DNA from: Bipolaris cookei
Taxonomy: Eukaryota; Ascomycota; Dothideomycetes; Pleosporales; Pleosporaceae
DNA: 64,000 nucleotides
Assembly (NCBI GenBank): GCA_002286855.1
Contig: NRSV01000093.1
Coordinates: 23,213 to 87,212 of the forward strand
Direction of reading: 5' to 3'
Of the stretch, positions 1 through 10,679 are shown piece after piece. The notes beneath the pieces are model-generated. The model did not search any database and had not been told where the DNA came from. It saw nothing but the letters and a program-made list of their open reading frames with translations. Position numbers and translations under genes: made by a program. How positions within the stretch are numbered: position 1 is the stretch's first letter; each line of letters begins with the position of its first letter.

Positions 1-383
1 ATTGCAACAATGGTGGAGACGGATCAGGTGCCCTTGACTTGACTCGCCTGCATTAATCTAATCATAGCCAGTCGTCGGAGGCCGGAAGGCGCAGGGCACA
101 GGGCTCAGGCAGCCGGGGCGTCACGGTACAACCTAGTTGCTTGTTGTACTCGTGCGTTTGCCTATGCGGCTCTAACATGCTCTGTAGAGGAGGGCAGCAT
201 GGATGGCTATTGCCCACCAATAAGCCCTAAAAAACATTTGAGCGGAACCTAGCACAGCACGGCGTACGGAGGTTCAGCGGAAAAAGGACCATGGGCGCGA
301 AGGGTTTTACGCAACAGGGTGTGCCCGATCATGCCGAAGTTTGATCGGTGACTATGCAGACTTTCCACTAGGGTGGCCGAAGG

Positions 384-415
384 AAGCAAGCAGCAAGCAA
401 GCAGCAAGCAAGCAG
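384..415. repeat. Tandem repeat, AAGCAAGCAGC-type unit
   Basis: About three copies of an 11-bp unit in the upstream region of the fumarase gene. It is a simple repeat with no function visible. Confidence 0.7.
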
Positions 416-710
416 AGGGCATGTGGGCAGCTAGATTGTTGTGTTATGGCACTGCAGCCTGCAGCGGGCGCGAATTGTTACCTCGACCAGCGGCGGCTGG
501 CCAGGCCGGCTGTCTTTGCCTGTGCATTTTGGCGACGACAGAGACAACGGGTGAAATTGGTGGCTCAGCCGGGAGACGAGTCCAAGACGTCGAGTTGCAT
601 GCGCACGGCGGGCTCGGGCTAATGACGATGGTGAGAGTGTTGGCGCCGAGTTTGGGGCCCAAGAAGCGGAGCTGGAAAGGCAAGAGAAGCGACGGGGAGA
701 GGGCTCTGGA

Positions 711-735
711 GCGGTCGCGGTCGCGGTCGCGGTCG
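711..735. repeat. (CGGTCG)n hexamer microsatellite
   Basis: Four uninterrupted CGGTCG-type units about 340 bp before the fumarase start codon. Confidence 0.8.
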
Positions 736-1072
736 AGGTATCAAAAATCCTTGCCCCATCTTGTCTCGCCGTACCGCCGTGCCGCCCTCGCCATCGCACA
801 TTTCCGCCTGCATCTTGGCGGGTGATGCGTCACGTGATCCATCCGACCGCGGGACAGATCGGAGGCGAGTCCCGCGTCCCCATCCGTGGCGGCGGAGGCC
901 AGAGCTTCGAGCGCTGGCCTCTGTTTTTGTCTCGCTCTGCCTCTTGTTGTCTCGAGCAATTGTCTCTCGGTCGTCTTCTGGCTGGCCTCCAGTGTCCATT
1001 GCGCATCCTCACAGCATCCGTATCCATCCTCCCCCGCCAATTGGCCCCCTCTCCCTACCACCAGCTGCGACC

Positions 1073-2783
1073 ATGTTCCGAAGCGCGACCAAGCTCCGCG
1101 CTGCCGAGGCCGGCGCCCTGCGATCACTGGCGCATGCGAAGGCCAGCAGCCCCTCCTTCAGCTGTGCCCGCATTACGCGCCCGCTCTCCACCACCAGAGC
1201 CTCGCTCTCCAAGCCTCAGACTGCCTTCCAGCGCCGCCAATTCAGTGCCACCAGCGCCGCCATGTCCAACACCCGAACAGAGAGCGATGCCTTTGGCGAG
1301 ATCCAGGTCCCCGCCGACAAGTACTGGGGCGCCCAGACAGAGCGCTCCCTCGAGAACTTCCGCATCAATCAGCCCCAGGACCGCATGCCTCCGCCCATTG
1401 TGCGAGCCTTTGGCATCCTCAAGGGTGCCGCTGCCACAGTCAACATGAAGTTTGGGCTGGGTATGTCCCGTTAAACAAGCCCAAGCCTACAGCACACTAC
1501 TAACCCTACCATAGATCCCAAGCTTGGAAAAGCTATTCAGCAGGCAGCTGAAGAGGTGGCCTCGCTCAAGCTCATCGACCACTTCCCCCTCGTCGTCTGG
1601 CAGACCGGCTCGGGCACCCAGTCCAACATGAACGCCAACGAAGTCATCTCCAACCGCGCCATTGAGATTCTCGGCGGCACAATGGGCACCAAGAAGCCTG
1701 TCCACCCCAACGACCACGTCAACATGTCTGCCTCGTCTAATGACACCTTCCCCACCGTCATGCACATTGCCGCTGTCCTCGACTTCGAGGAGTCGCTCCT
1801 CCCTGCCCTCACCAGCCTGCGAGACGCACTCAAGAAGAAGGCCGACCAGTGGGAAACCCTCATCAAGATTGGAAGGACACATTTGCAAGATGCCACTCCT
1901 CTGACTCTGGGCCAGGAGTTCTCTGGCTACGTACAACAGCTCGATTTTGGTATTGAGCGCATAAAGTCATCTCTACCCCGCCTCAAGATGCTCGCCCAGG
2001 GAGGAACTGCCGTTGGCACCGGAATCAACACATTCAAGGGATTCGCTGAGGATATTGCCGCAGAGGTCAGCAAAATGACTGGCAAGGACTTCGTCACTGC
2101 ACCCAACAAGTTCGAGGCTCTCGCTGCCCACGATGCCATTGTCGAGGCACATGGCCAGCTAAATACCCTGGCTACCTCGCTTTTCAAGATCGCCCAAGAC
2201 ATCCGCTTCCTCGGCTCCGGTCCACGCTGCGGTCTGGGTGAACTCAAGCTGCCCGAGAACGAGCCCGGATCCTCCATTATGCCCGGAAAGGTCAACCCCA
2301 CACAGTGCGAGTCCCTAACCATGGTTTGCGCCCAGGTCTTTGGCAACCAGGTGGCCACCACCTTTGCCGGATCCCAGGGTAACTTTGAGCTCAACGTTTT
2401 CAAGCCCGTCATGATCCGCAACCTGCTGCACAGCTCGCGCCTCCTCGCTGACGGCATGAAGAGTTTCGAGAAGAATCTTGTTGCCGGTCTTGAGGCCGAT
2501 GAGCAGCGTATCAGCTCCATCATGAACGAGAGGTAAGTCAATAGCCATCTTTTATCTTCATTCACCATCATACTAACTCAAACCCAGTCTGATGCTGGTC
2601 ACCTGCCTCAACCCCGTCATCGGCTACGACGCCGCTAGCAAGACTGCCAAGTACGCCCACAAGAACGGTCTCACCCTCAAGGAGGCCGCCCTCAATCTCG
2701 AAGTCATTAGCGAAGCCGACTTTGACAAGTATGTTCGACCCGAGCTCATGATTAACCCTTCCGACTACAAGCCCAAGAATTAG
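1073..2783 (+). CDS. Fumarate hydratase (class II), mitochondrial/cytosolic
   Basis: Class II fumarase, which interconverts fumarate and L-malate in the TCA cycle and cytosol. Exons are 1073-1460, 1515-2532 and 2588-2783 with GT-AG introns of 54 and 55 bp; the product is 533 aa. Family motifs are clear: the SSNDTFPT block near residue 203, GRTHLQDATP near 250, and the lyase signature GSSIMPGKVNP near 380. Residues 1-63 are rich in Arg, Ser and Ala and lack acidic runs until late, as expected of a mitochondrial presequence. A second in-frame ATG (residue 64, base 1262) lies directly before the conserved enzyme core. It would give a cytosolic form, matching the known dual location of fungal fumarases. 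The downstream neighbour is unrelated. The identification is very secure; use of the second start is inference. Confidence 0.97.
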
Positions 2784-4354
2784 AGTTGTCGGGAAGATGA
2801 AGTTTCAATGAGGGAGAAATGTAAAAATAGAGAAAAGTCGAGATATGTTTCATGAATCAAGAATATAGTAGCATACATGCTTACTCTTATGCGTGTTTAT
2901 TATTTTAGTTTTCATATGAAAATATTTGCGTGATGATATGAATTGCATGTCACGTGTCTGGCAATGTGATTGACAAGAGGTCAATCGTAGCTAGGGAAGG
3001 AAATGCAAATCTAGAAACGGGGCTGGTGCGATTAGTGGTCTGATGATTGATGATTTGATAAAAGTACAGTCAAGCTGCATAAAGGAGTTTTGTTTTCAAC
3101 ATTTACCACTATTAGCCTGCTTTCTACCTTAGCAGTGTGTGTTTGATGTATTCTTCTCGTCCTCTTACACGATGTCTGAAGCACAGAATTAAAATACATC
3201 TCTTTGTTTGTTTTTCTTGTTGTTTCAGGGGCTTGTTATGAATTTTCATAGTTCCTGTAGGTAGTGTGACTTCTTTTAATTCACGTGTTTCATTTATATT
3301 GGTTTTGTAGGATTTACAGAATGCGGAGCTCTGTGTTATGGTTCTAGCTTAGTAATTAAGATTTTAGAGTGCATCTTCTTTTTTTTTCTGGGCAATACTC
3401 GAAGACACCGTGTCATAACTAGTTATAAGGCATGTTAACAATGACAGGACGGGGTGGCGGCCTGCTGTTCTTTTCTAAGAAATAGTAGTAAGCCGACTCG
3501 CTAAACGCGAACTACATGAAAATAGTAAGGCATGCAGTTCTTCTTCTTCTTTTTTTCCTTTGATATTTTAGTGTTTCGAGGAGAAAAGTACATCTCTTAA
3601 CAAAATTCCGCAGTATATCAGCGCCTTTCATCGCGCAAACGTGACCTTGGACTGTGCCCCAGCAGCGCCAACAGAAGCATATCAAGCGTCACCACACTCA
3701 TCATTGGAACGGAAGCATTCTGTCAGCCCCCCTAATAGCGCCTCAGCCAATATATTTAGAAGCCGAGTGCCGACAACAACGGAGCGAGAATGTAAATGGA
3801 AATCATGACAAGAGACACGGCATACCCGGGCTGAATACCCCACACAAGATTCTCCGCATCGTGCTTCGATTTCACAGCAAACTACCTCTTCTTTTCGGTA
3901 TGCAGGTTATCATTTCCGTCTCAGACTGTATCTGAAAGCAGTCATGTAGCCATGGCCCAAAGACTGCCCATCTACAGCCTTCGTCGCAAGCCTGCAGATA
4001 CGTGGTGAAAACGTTAGGTTGTATGAGTGGTATCTTTCCACGCGGGGGTTTTGAATCGTATTCATACTTATTAGCAGACACTGCATCTTCTAGAAGCCCC
4101 TCGCACGATAAGAAGACTCGATCGACGCTGATTTCTTGGAACTTGGCGGAAAAAAAATAGTTCTATGACCGTTTGAATTGTTTAAAAAAAAGAAAGTAAG
4201 AAGAGGGTGTCTTACTCTGATGAAATCGCAATGGTGAAATTTCCTGACTGAAAGTCATCTTCGAGCCATTAGACGACGTTTCTTATAGCGCTTCTTGAGT
4301 TCTGGGAAGAAGATTTGGTCATTCATCTGGCTGAAAATTTCGATTTGTTCGATT
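2784..4354. other. Intergenic region
   Basis: AT-rich, with T-runs near 3380 and 3550. No coding frame, repeat pair or RNA gene could be supported. The first 100 bases are presumably the fumarase 3' UTR. Confidence 0.5.
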
Positions 4355-5149
4355 TCAAGAGATTTTCGTAGGCCCGAGACTCCAAAGATGATTCGTGTGG
4401 GCGCTTGCTGTGTCGTTGGGTCCAACATTACCATTCTTATTCATTGACTCACCAGATGTTCTCGATAGCCCTGCTTTAGACAATATTTTGGAAGGTGAGG
4501 CTCTTGATGTATTGTTAAATTTGGGCGTGTAAGCCGTAGCTGCCCTGGAAGAGAAGCTTTCAGATGAGGCCTTCTGAAATTCCAGATCAGGTACCGACTG
4601 AGAACGCAAACTGTCCAGTTGCCTTTGGGAGGCATAACCGGAATCACTCGGCTCTATTTGGCGTCTACTAGTGTTGCGAGTAAAGTTCCGAATATAGGTT
4701 GCAATATGATCGTTCCCTGTTTCTATGGCCGCCTGTAATGCATTGTGATGGTATCCACCTCGAGCGTTGCAATCGGCGCCTGCGTCAAGAAGCATCTTGA
4801 CTACCTCCAAATGACCTCCAGCTGCAGCTGCCTGTATCGGGGTGCTATGGTTTCCACTGAAAGCGTTACAATCAGCGCCTGCACTAAGCACCAACCTAAA
4901 TATCTCCGAACGACCCTTAACTGCAGCTGCCTGTAGTGGACTGCCATAATATCCATTGAGAGTGTTTACTTCACTTTGTTTATTGAAAAGTAGTTTTGTA
5001 ACTTGAACCAAACCTAACAAAGCTGCGTAGTAAAGGGGTGCTGCCACACTCTCTGCGCCTCGTTCCAAGTCTGGCTTTCTATAAGGACGGTCGGGATCAT
5101 AGAGGTAGATCCATTTGAGGTACATAAGGATTTTCGTTGATAACATCAT
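4355..5149 (-). pseudogene. Ankyrin-repeat protein, C-terminal fragment
   Basis: An open frame of about 264 residues from an internal ATG. It carries about three ankyrin units with the usual hallmarks (SPLQAAA, PIQAAAAGGHLEVVKMLLDAGADCNARGG and NALQAAIETGN-like stretches), then a Ser-rich tail ending at a stop. The segment before the repeats (WIYLYDPDRPYRKPD) resembles the linker that precedes the ankyrin block in fungal NACHT-ankyrin (STAND/NLR-like) proteins, from memory of that family. No NACHT or other N-terminal domain is present. The sequence just upstream is instead a LINE fragment on the same strand. I read this as the surviving 3' end of a longer gene broken by repeats. A short intact gene is the alternative. 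Confidence 0.6.
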
Positions 5150-5189
5150 CACCACTAGCTGACTCACTGCTAGTTGACTCACTTTGTTT

Positions 5190-5365
5190 CCGAGGTCTTG
5201 TGCCTTTAGCTTCTATACCGCTCGTGGTATGGAGTAAGAGCGGGGTTTTTATATTTCTTTGGCTAAGGGTCTTTTTTAGCTGGTTCCTTTCTACGTTGTA
5301 GTACGTGCAGTATAGAAGAACATGCTCTGGGTTCTGAGGTCTCCCACAGCTGCAGAGGTCTGTTT
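5190..5365 (-). mobile_element. Non-LTR (LINE) retrotransposon fragment, C-terminal zinc knuckle
   Basis: On the minus strand one frame reads TDLCSCGRPQNPEHVLLYC and then a YNVERNQLKKTL-type helix. This is the Cys-x-Cys...His-x4-Cys motif with the typical downstream segment found at the C-terminus of fungal LINE reverse transcriptases (Tad1-like). The frame has no start codon and only about 60 codons survive. It lies between the ankyrin fragment and the left end of the hAT element, so it is a relic. Confidence 0.6.
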
Positions 5366-5369
5366 CTCT

Positions 5370-8138
5370 CAGTGTGGTCAGTAAACCGACCGGCTTAAAC
5401 CGGAGGCTTTGGTCGGTCGGTTTGAGTCGGTTTGATAGAATGTCGCCCGTCGGTTTAAGTTTGATAAGGGTTGACAGCTTAACTTAAAGAAGTTAGCGGG
5501 TTGCCTGAAAGTTAACTATTTAGAGCATCACATGTTTGCATTACATTAGTATCCGTACATCAAGTCTGCTACAATATCAAGCCGTTCTTGAGCCAGTGTT
5601 CCTGAATCTGGTCTGCTTCAATGGTCTCGGGTGATAGCCTGTTACGCTCGTCCGTAACAAACTTCTTTGTTTGACTGAAAACCCTCTCACACTCAGAGCT
5701 CATGCTAAGTATTAAAAACAGGCCCAACGCTATCTTACAGAGGACCAGGTATTCTTGTCTATGGTTATGCCATCACGCGTAAGAGTCAGGACAATCGTTA
5801 TCTTCTGGATAGAGTTCCCTCTCCTGAAAAGCGGTGAGTTCGCTGGCGACTTTAGACCTTTTTCGTTGGCGAATTAGTGAACTGCCTTTCCTTTTTCCAA
5901 AAGAGCTGTAATCGTTAATTGTAGACTGTCCATCCTCGCTGTCTTCGTCATGTGCTAAGCCAGCCTGAGCTTGAGCTTCCACTTCGGCCTGGCGCCGATA
6001 CTAGCCATAGGCTTGATACAACCATCTTCATGCCCTTTAACCAAGAAGGCTTTCTCATTGTCGCGTTCCAGTGTTCCTCGAAACAATCGTAACCGTAGGT
6101 GGGGCGGAGAGTCAGGGCGGCGCGATATACCGGCGTCATGTCTGTCAGTTTATAATATTCCTCAAGCTTCACCCAGCCACACTCAATTCTGCGTTTGAAG
6201 TGAGACTATGGTTTGTCGCCGCATGAAGCTGCAGCATCGTTAAATGCGATAAAAATATAGTCCATTATCTTAAGAGTCTCCCAATTAGCGCCATAGCCAC
6301 CTTTGCCATCTCTGTTTGCATTTCCTTCCATAGTCTTTGTGGGGATATAAAACGATTCTAGAACGTCGCGGAGGCGTTGCAACTCGGCCCGCCCTTCAGA
6401 ATCGAGGAAGTCTTTCGTCAGGTCTCGGTGTCTTGGGTCGTTTTTTTGGCTTTTGCCAGCGAATTTGATAGAGTTCTGAAGCGTCGCGAAGCTCGAGTGC
6501 TAGCAAGCTATCAGCTTCGGAGTTAGAAGGACTGCAAGCGTAAGGTATTAACTCACCACGTTTTACTATAAGGTACACTGAATTCCAGCGTATTTTGCCG
6601 TCAATAACAAGGTTAATAGTGAATATAACATCATCGCTCACAAGCTCGTCTTGAAGATTTCGAAGGACCTGTCGCCGTTGATTTGACCGACGGATATAGG
6701 TGGCAAGATTGTGGAGTCTGCCAATAGCCCCTCTTCGGGCCCAGATTTCGAAGCAGGTTTCGAAGCAGGTTTCGTCGCTGGCACCTTGAAGTTCGTCCTC
6801 GAATTTGCTTATGTTTTCACCGAAGATAACTGCTCGTACAACGAGATTGATGATATGGCTGATACAACGCAAGCGTCGTTTGTTGACGTCGATAGGATAC
6901 CATATCGCAAGAGCCTCTAGCTACGTATCGTTGGTGCTGGTGTTGTCAAGGACGAAGTAGCCTAAATTTGAACCCAGCTCGTAGCAATCAATAACCTTTT
7001 TAATATAGGTCGCGATATTCTCGCCAGAATGCGGACCGATCACGCGTGGCAGATCGATAAGGACGTCACGTTTCAAGCCCTTGCCGTCGACAAAGTGATT
7101 CACAATGCCAGCATATTTAAACCAATTAGAAGTGGTCCATAAATCAAAGCTCAAGTGCACCGAACTTTTCGTTTCTTTGATCAGGTCGAAGATGATCTTC
7201 CAACGTCTCTGGAACGCGTCATGAATCCAAGTTGATACAGGCGCGTGGGACTCGGGTAGTAATTGACTAACGAGCTCTCCGGCGTTCAGTATTAGCCACT
7301 GAAGATGCTTAGTACTAGATGCCTGACAAAGAGTGACATCTTCCAGGATAATCTAGCCGACGAACTGGGCTTTCCACATGGACTCATTGAAACGCGAAGG
7401 AAGCTCTAATCTAACACTAGATTGACGTTATAGAGGCTTTCTACATGTTCCTGACGACGCCGCAAGTAAAAAGGGATTGGCAGGCAGATTTGGAAGCTCA
7501 CCGGATGGAGAGATACGGTGCCCACGGGTTAAGTGCTTCGCTGCGTGAGTAGTGCCAGTTGCCGAATATAGAGCCATTGAGTAAATCTTCTTCAGATGGC
7601 AAAGCTTATAGAGCTAACATCCCGCTCCTTCGTGTTCTAGGCTAGCACTGTGTTGGAATATCCATGATTCTTTGACCTTAGTGTTAACTACTCGCCTGTG
7701 GGGATGCCTTAACTTCGCACCTTCAAGCCGCATCGAGCCGTGCTAGATATTCGTCCAGTCAATATCAAACTCGCATGGAACCTCTTTTCCAATCGATACA
7801 GACTCTCGGAAGCGTCATCGACGCGAGTAACCTGTGAGCAAGATAGAAGAGAAGATACAGCAGGGCCAGTTGTTCTGCTAGAGGTCATATCGAAGCGACA
7901 TTATTTGGCTAAATAAAAAGTTTATAAAAACAAGGCGTACAGAAATAGGTGACGCGACATACAACTACGATATTGACGAGTAGATAAAACTTAGAGGGTG
8001 TTTCTAGAAAGTTTATTTGTTTACCTATGCTGGGAAATGGTCCAAGAGGCCCTGGTAATAGCTATCCCAAATCTGACATGTTAAACCGGCCGCTCTTATC
8101 GGTCGGTCGGTCAAACCGTCGGTTTGTTGACTACATTG
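5370..8138 (-). mobile_element. Degenerate hAT-family DNA transposon
   Basis: The ends form an inverted repeat: the left end begins CAGTGTGGTCAGTAAACCGAC, and the right end, reverse-complemented, CAATGTAGTCAACAAACCGAC (17 of 21 identical). Three of the four differences are G/A transitions. Both ends continue into GGTCGG/AAACCG subterminal clusters. Between them the minus strand encodes a broken hAT transposase. No convincing 8-bp target duplication remains (left flank GTTTCTCT, right flank CTGCAGAT). A CTGCAGA word occurs on both sides but not at matching distances. The exact ends are therefore moderately certain; the hAT assignment is firm. Confidence 0.8.
5575..7400 (-). pseudogene. hAT transposase remnant
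   Basis: Pieces of one hAT transposase lie in order on the minus strand. Near 7160-6921 is the core segment SFDLWTTSN...YAGIVNHFVD with LGYFVLDN. Near 6872-6400 is CISHIINLVVRAVIFGE. Near 6172-5950 is KLEEYYKLTDMTPVYRAAL...FEEHW. Near 5710-5575 is the C-terminal dimerisation block SSECERVFSQTKK...DERNRLSPETIEA. The pieces are separated by stops and frame changes, so no full protein can be made. No N-terminal BED finger could be recognised between 7400 and 8100. Confidence 0.8.
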
Positions 8139-8284
8139 CTGCAGATAACCGGGAAGCAAGACATACCTCTTGCCACTCGAGTTCACAACAAGTTAAGGTA
8201 AGTATTTGAATCCTTTCACTTACACTCCAGAGGTTTTTATAAAGTACTAAAAATAATAAATTTGAGCGTGTTGCATGCGCGCAA

Positions 8285-8572
8285 ATGATGGGCTTCAAGA
8301 ATCACGAGAAGTTTCATAAGTCCGATTCGACTAAGGTTGAAAAGAATCCAGAAATGATTGGGAAATTCACTGGGCAATGGCTTTTGCGTCATGACCCCGT
8401 GCAGTACGCTTACGACAACTTCCAAGCTTGCGTACACCATCTGCTCCGCGGTATTGAATTCAAGAATTTAAATCTCGTACCAAGGCATACTTTCAAACAG
8501 TGGACTGTGGCAGAATTCCTTGAAGCTCAAGAAAATGACAAGGAGATTGTTGATGATGGAGACTGGTCCTAA
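8285..8572 (+). CDS. Hypothetical protein, possibly partial
   Basis: A 95-codon ORF from ATG with a hydrophilic, charged, non-repetitive composition; it ends in an acidic tail (EAQENDKEIVDDGDWS). The sequence looks like true protein rather than antisense noise, but I do not recognise a family. It starts about 150 bp right of the hAT element, so it may be an exon or remnant of a gene the transposon disrupted. A GTAAGT donor and a CAG acceptor lie upstream near 8200-8231, and an upstream exon is possible but unproven. Confidence 0.35.
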   Translation: MMGFKNHEKFHKSDSTKVEKNPEMIGKFTGQWLLRHDPVQYAYDNFQACVHHLLRGIEFKNLNLVPRHTFKQWTVAEFLEAQENDKEIVDDGDWS

Positions 8573-8806
8573 CGAAAAGGACTTCGGTACGTACTAGTAA
8601 GAATACAAGCTGTTTTCTTCATAAATTAGACATCTCACCCATTGGGCGATATGTAGAGTAAAGCGAAATATTTTCATCTTCACTGACTTGACCTCTTTCT
8701 TTCGAAACAGGAACCATAAGATAATCTAGGGCTGATATGCCTCCACTATCTCCAAATCATTACATGAATTTTTATTTCCGTTTTGCGTCGAGTGTATTAG
8801 AATATC

Positions 8807-9051
8807 TGTCCGAACCTAAATCAGGCACTGAGGGAGTGATCGCGTGACTCCGGTTCCCCACGGATACCTGTGCACGGACCCAGGAGTACATCAACCCTTT
8901 TTCCTTTGAACGTAGAACAGAGATAGCAATGAACCATAGTTACTTGCCACCCCCACCTACCCGCACGCTGTGTACACCGTGCAACTAGCTGTATTGACTT
9001 AGACATCTTGCTAACACCAAGCGCTGGCTAGCCAATAGAGTCCATTCAACA
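8807..9051. repeat. 245-bp solo LTR, family A, copy 1
   Basis: Begins TGTCCGAACC and ends CATTCAACA, so it has TG...CA termini. It is flanked on both sides by the same five bases, ATATC (8802-8806 and 9052-9056), as expected for LTR-retrotransposon integration. A second copy lies at 26156-26401. No internal retrotransposon region adjoins it, hence a solo LTR left by recombination, or a small LTR-like element. The strand cannot be set from the LTR alone. Confidence 0.85.
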
Positions 9052-9184
9052 ATATCATTTCTCAGAAAAGAATGGCAGGCTAATCTCCTAATTACAGGCC
9101 ACAGTTAACGTGCTCTTAAACAAAGGTAGCACATACACACCTCCAACCCCCCTTAATCTAGATTCGACTTCACATTTCCCCCAT

Positions 9185-10039
9185 CTATCTGGTATCATTC
9201 CCACTGCATTTCACTTCCCCTATATTCCCCCCCCCCTCCCCCCCCCTTCCCTCACACTCTCCACTCTCCATCCTCCACCTCGCCTCCTCAAACCTCCAAA
9301 CTGCATCCTCATACTCCCTCTTCTTCTCCTGCATCTCCAACTTCCTGATATTAAACTCGTGCATAGCACGCTGTACCGCACTCACATCCATCTCCCCCTC
9401 TGACACTTCAAACCCCTGCTGCTGCGCACTCCCTCTCTCCCACCCATCAAGACACACTCCCGCCTCCACTCCCGCAAACTCATCCTGCAACCGCCTAAAC
9501 AACGGCGTAAAACTACTCTGCACCGCCATCTCGCCCTCCACCACCGCTACCGCCGGCACACCACTCTGCGCCGTAACAATAGGAGCCAGCTCAACCCGTC
9601 GTTTCTGCATCAAGGACACCTGCGCCTGCGCCTGCGCCTGCGCCGCTTCCACTCCCACCTCCCCATTCGCAAATCGTGTACTCTGCTCCCGCCCCCACAC
9701 CCCCATCTCAAGCGCAACACCAACACAAGACATCTTCCTCGCACTCCCACACGCCTTCTCCACATCTCCTACTTCCAGCATTCCGCCGTCGTGCTGATCA
9801 GCTGCAAACCCCCTCTCCCGCATCCTTGCTTGGAAATACGTACTTAGTAGATTGTACGCGCGGTCGCGCTGGCCGAGGGTTAGGGTGGAGAGCCGGAGGA
9901 TGGCGGCGAGTAGGTTGTGAGAGAGATGGGATGGGGGGACTCCGGCGAGGAGGGAGGGGGGGATGAGGTGGGGGTCTGTGGAAGGGATGGACCAGTTTTT
10001 GCGGATGGAGTGGAGGGTTTGTTGTGTTATTGCGTTCAT
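9185..10039 (-). CDS. Hypothetical protein with C-terminal coiled coil
   Basis: A 284-residue ORF, single exon. The start chosen is the ATG at 10039 (MNAITQQTLHS); the frame stays open upstream, but that part looks non-coding and lacks a better start. The middle holds an Ala-Gln run made by a GCCTGC repeat. Residues about 215-255 are rich in Glu, Arg and Lys with heptad spacing (KLEMQEKKREYEDAVWRFEEA), suggesting a coiled coil. No known family was recognised. The 3' end abuts a poly-C tract and a solo LTR. It is either a lineage-specific gene or a chance ORF. Confidence 0.4.
   Translation of the reverse strand: MNAITQQTLHSIRKNWSIPSTDPHLIPPSLLAGVPPSHLSHNLLAAILRLSTLTLGQRDRAYNLLSTYFQARMRERGFAADQHDGGMLEVGDVEKACGSARKMSCVGVALEMGVWGREQSTRFANGEVGVEAAQAQAQAQVSLMQKRRVELAPIVTAQSGVPAVAVVEGEMAVQSSFTPLFRRLQDEFAGVEAGVCLDGWERGSAQQQGFEVSEGEMDVSAVQRAMHEFNIRKLEMQEKKREYEDAVWRFEEARWRMESGECEGRGGEGGGNIGEVKCSGNDTR
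9225..9248. repeat. Poly-C tract
   Basis: Two C homopolymer runs separated by a single T, inside the 3' end of the hypothetical ORF on the other strand. Length is prone to assembly error. Confidence 0.8.
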
Positions 10040-10679
10040 ATTGGATAAATTTCTTTGGAGATTGAGCGGGAATTTTGGGTTGTTGTGGGAGCCTTTTTTT
10101 TGTGTTTTGGAGAGATGTTGGGGTTGGGACAAAGGAGAGTGGATATAAAGATCTTGTAAAACAGGCCAGGTCTTTGTTCGTGGCTGAGTTGGAAGTGCGG
10201 CTTTGTTGGATTGGAATGGGAAACTGGCTGAGACTGAGTAACGAGAGCGTGTAGAGACATTGTGCATATGGTGAGGGGTTCCTAATGAGGGGTTCCTAAA
10301 AAGAATTTTGTACTGTATTTCAAATGGTATCCGACAAATTAAAAGCAAACGGTCTATGAACAAAGATTCTGACATGCGATTTGGCAATCTATAGAATACA
10401 TGCAATCGAGTATACGTTGAACAGGAATGGAGATGGTACAGGTCATAGAGCTTCAAGTCATGAATGCGAGTGCGAAAGGTTGAGAGATGAAGCTGAGGAG
10501 ATTCAGAAAGAATCGTAACTCTATCTCCGTCCCATGGTCACCTTTGGTGGGTTATGCTCGTACTTATAACGAGCATCTGTGTAGTTAAAGGGACTACTTT
10601 GCTGCCTATAAAGCTTACTTGATGTATGAACTATCTTTGGGTTTTTCTCTTTGCTAGCGGCTTGGATGATCCCCTCCAA
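10040..10679. other. Intergenic region
   Basis: Probable promoter of the minus-strand coiled-coil ORF plus the 3' flank of the CCCH-finger pseudogene. An open frame continues through 10040-10456 but shows no protein-like features. Nothing else seen. Confidence 0.4.

Larger units (their letters stand above)
1..1072. other. Upstream region of the fumarase gene
   Basis: No supportable gene seen. GC-rich promoter/5' region of the fumarase. It holds two short tandem arrays: an AAGCAAGCAGC-type array around 384-415 and a CGGTCG hexamer array around 711-735. The 50 bases before the fumarase ATG are pyrimidine-rich, as is common in fungal leaders. Open frames here overlap each other on both strands and look like GC-rich shadows. 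Confidence 0.5.

Noticed and set aside
341..1212. Several overlapping ORFs of 60-200 codons on both strands upstream of and over fumarase exon 1
   Set aside because: GC-rich shadows and leader sequence with no protein-like features.
5350..8146. CTGCAGA as an 8-bp hAT target duplication
   Set aside because: On the left it lies 12-20 bases outside the inverted repeat and is native to the LINE fragment, so it cannot be the duplication of the same insertion.
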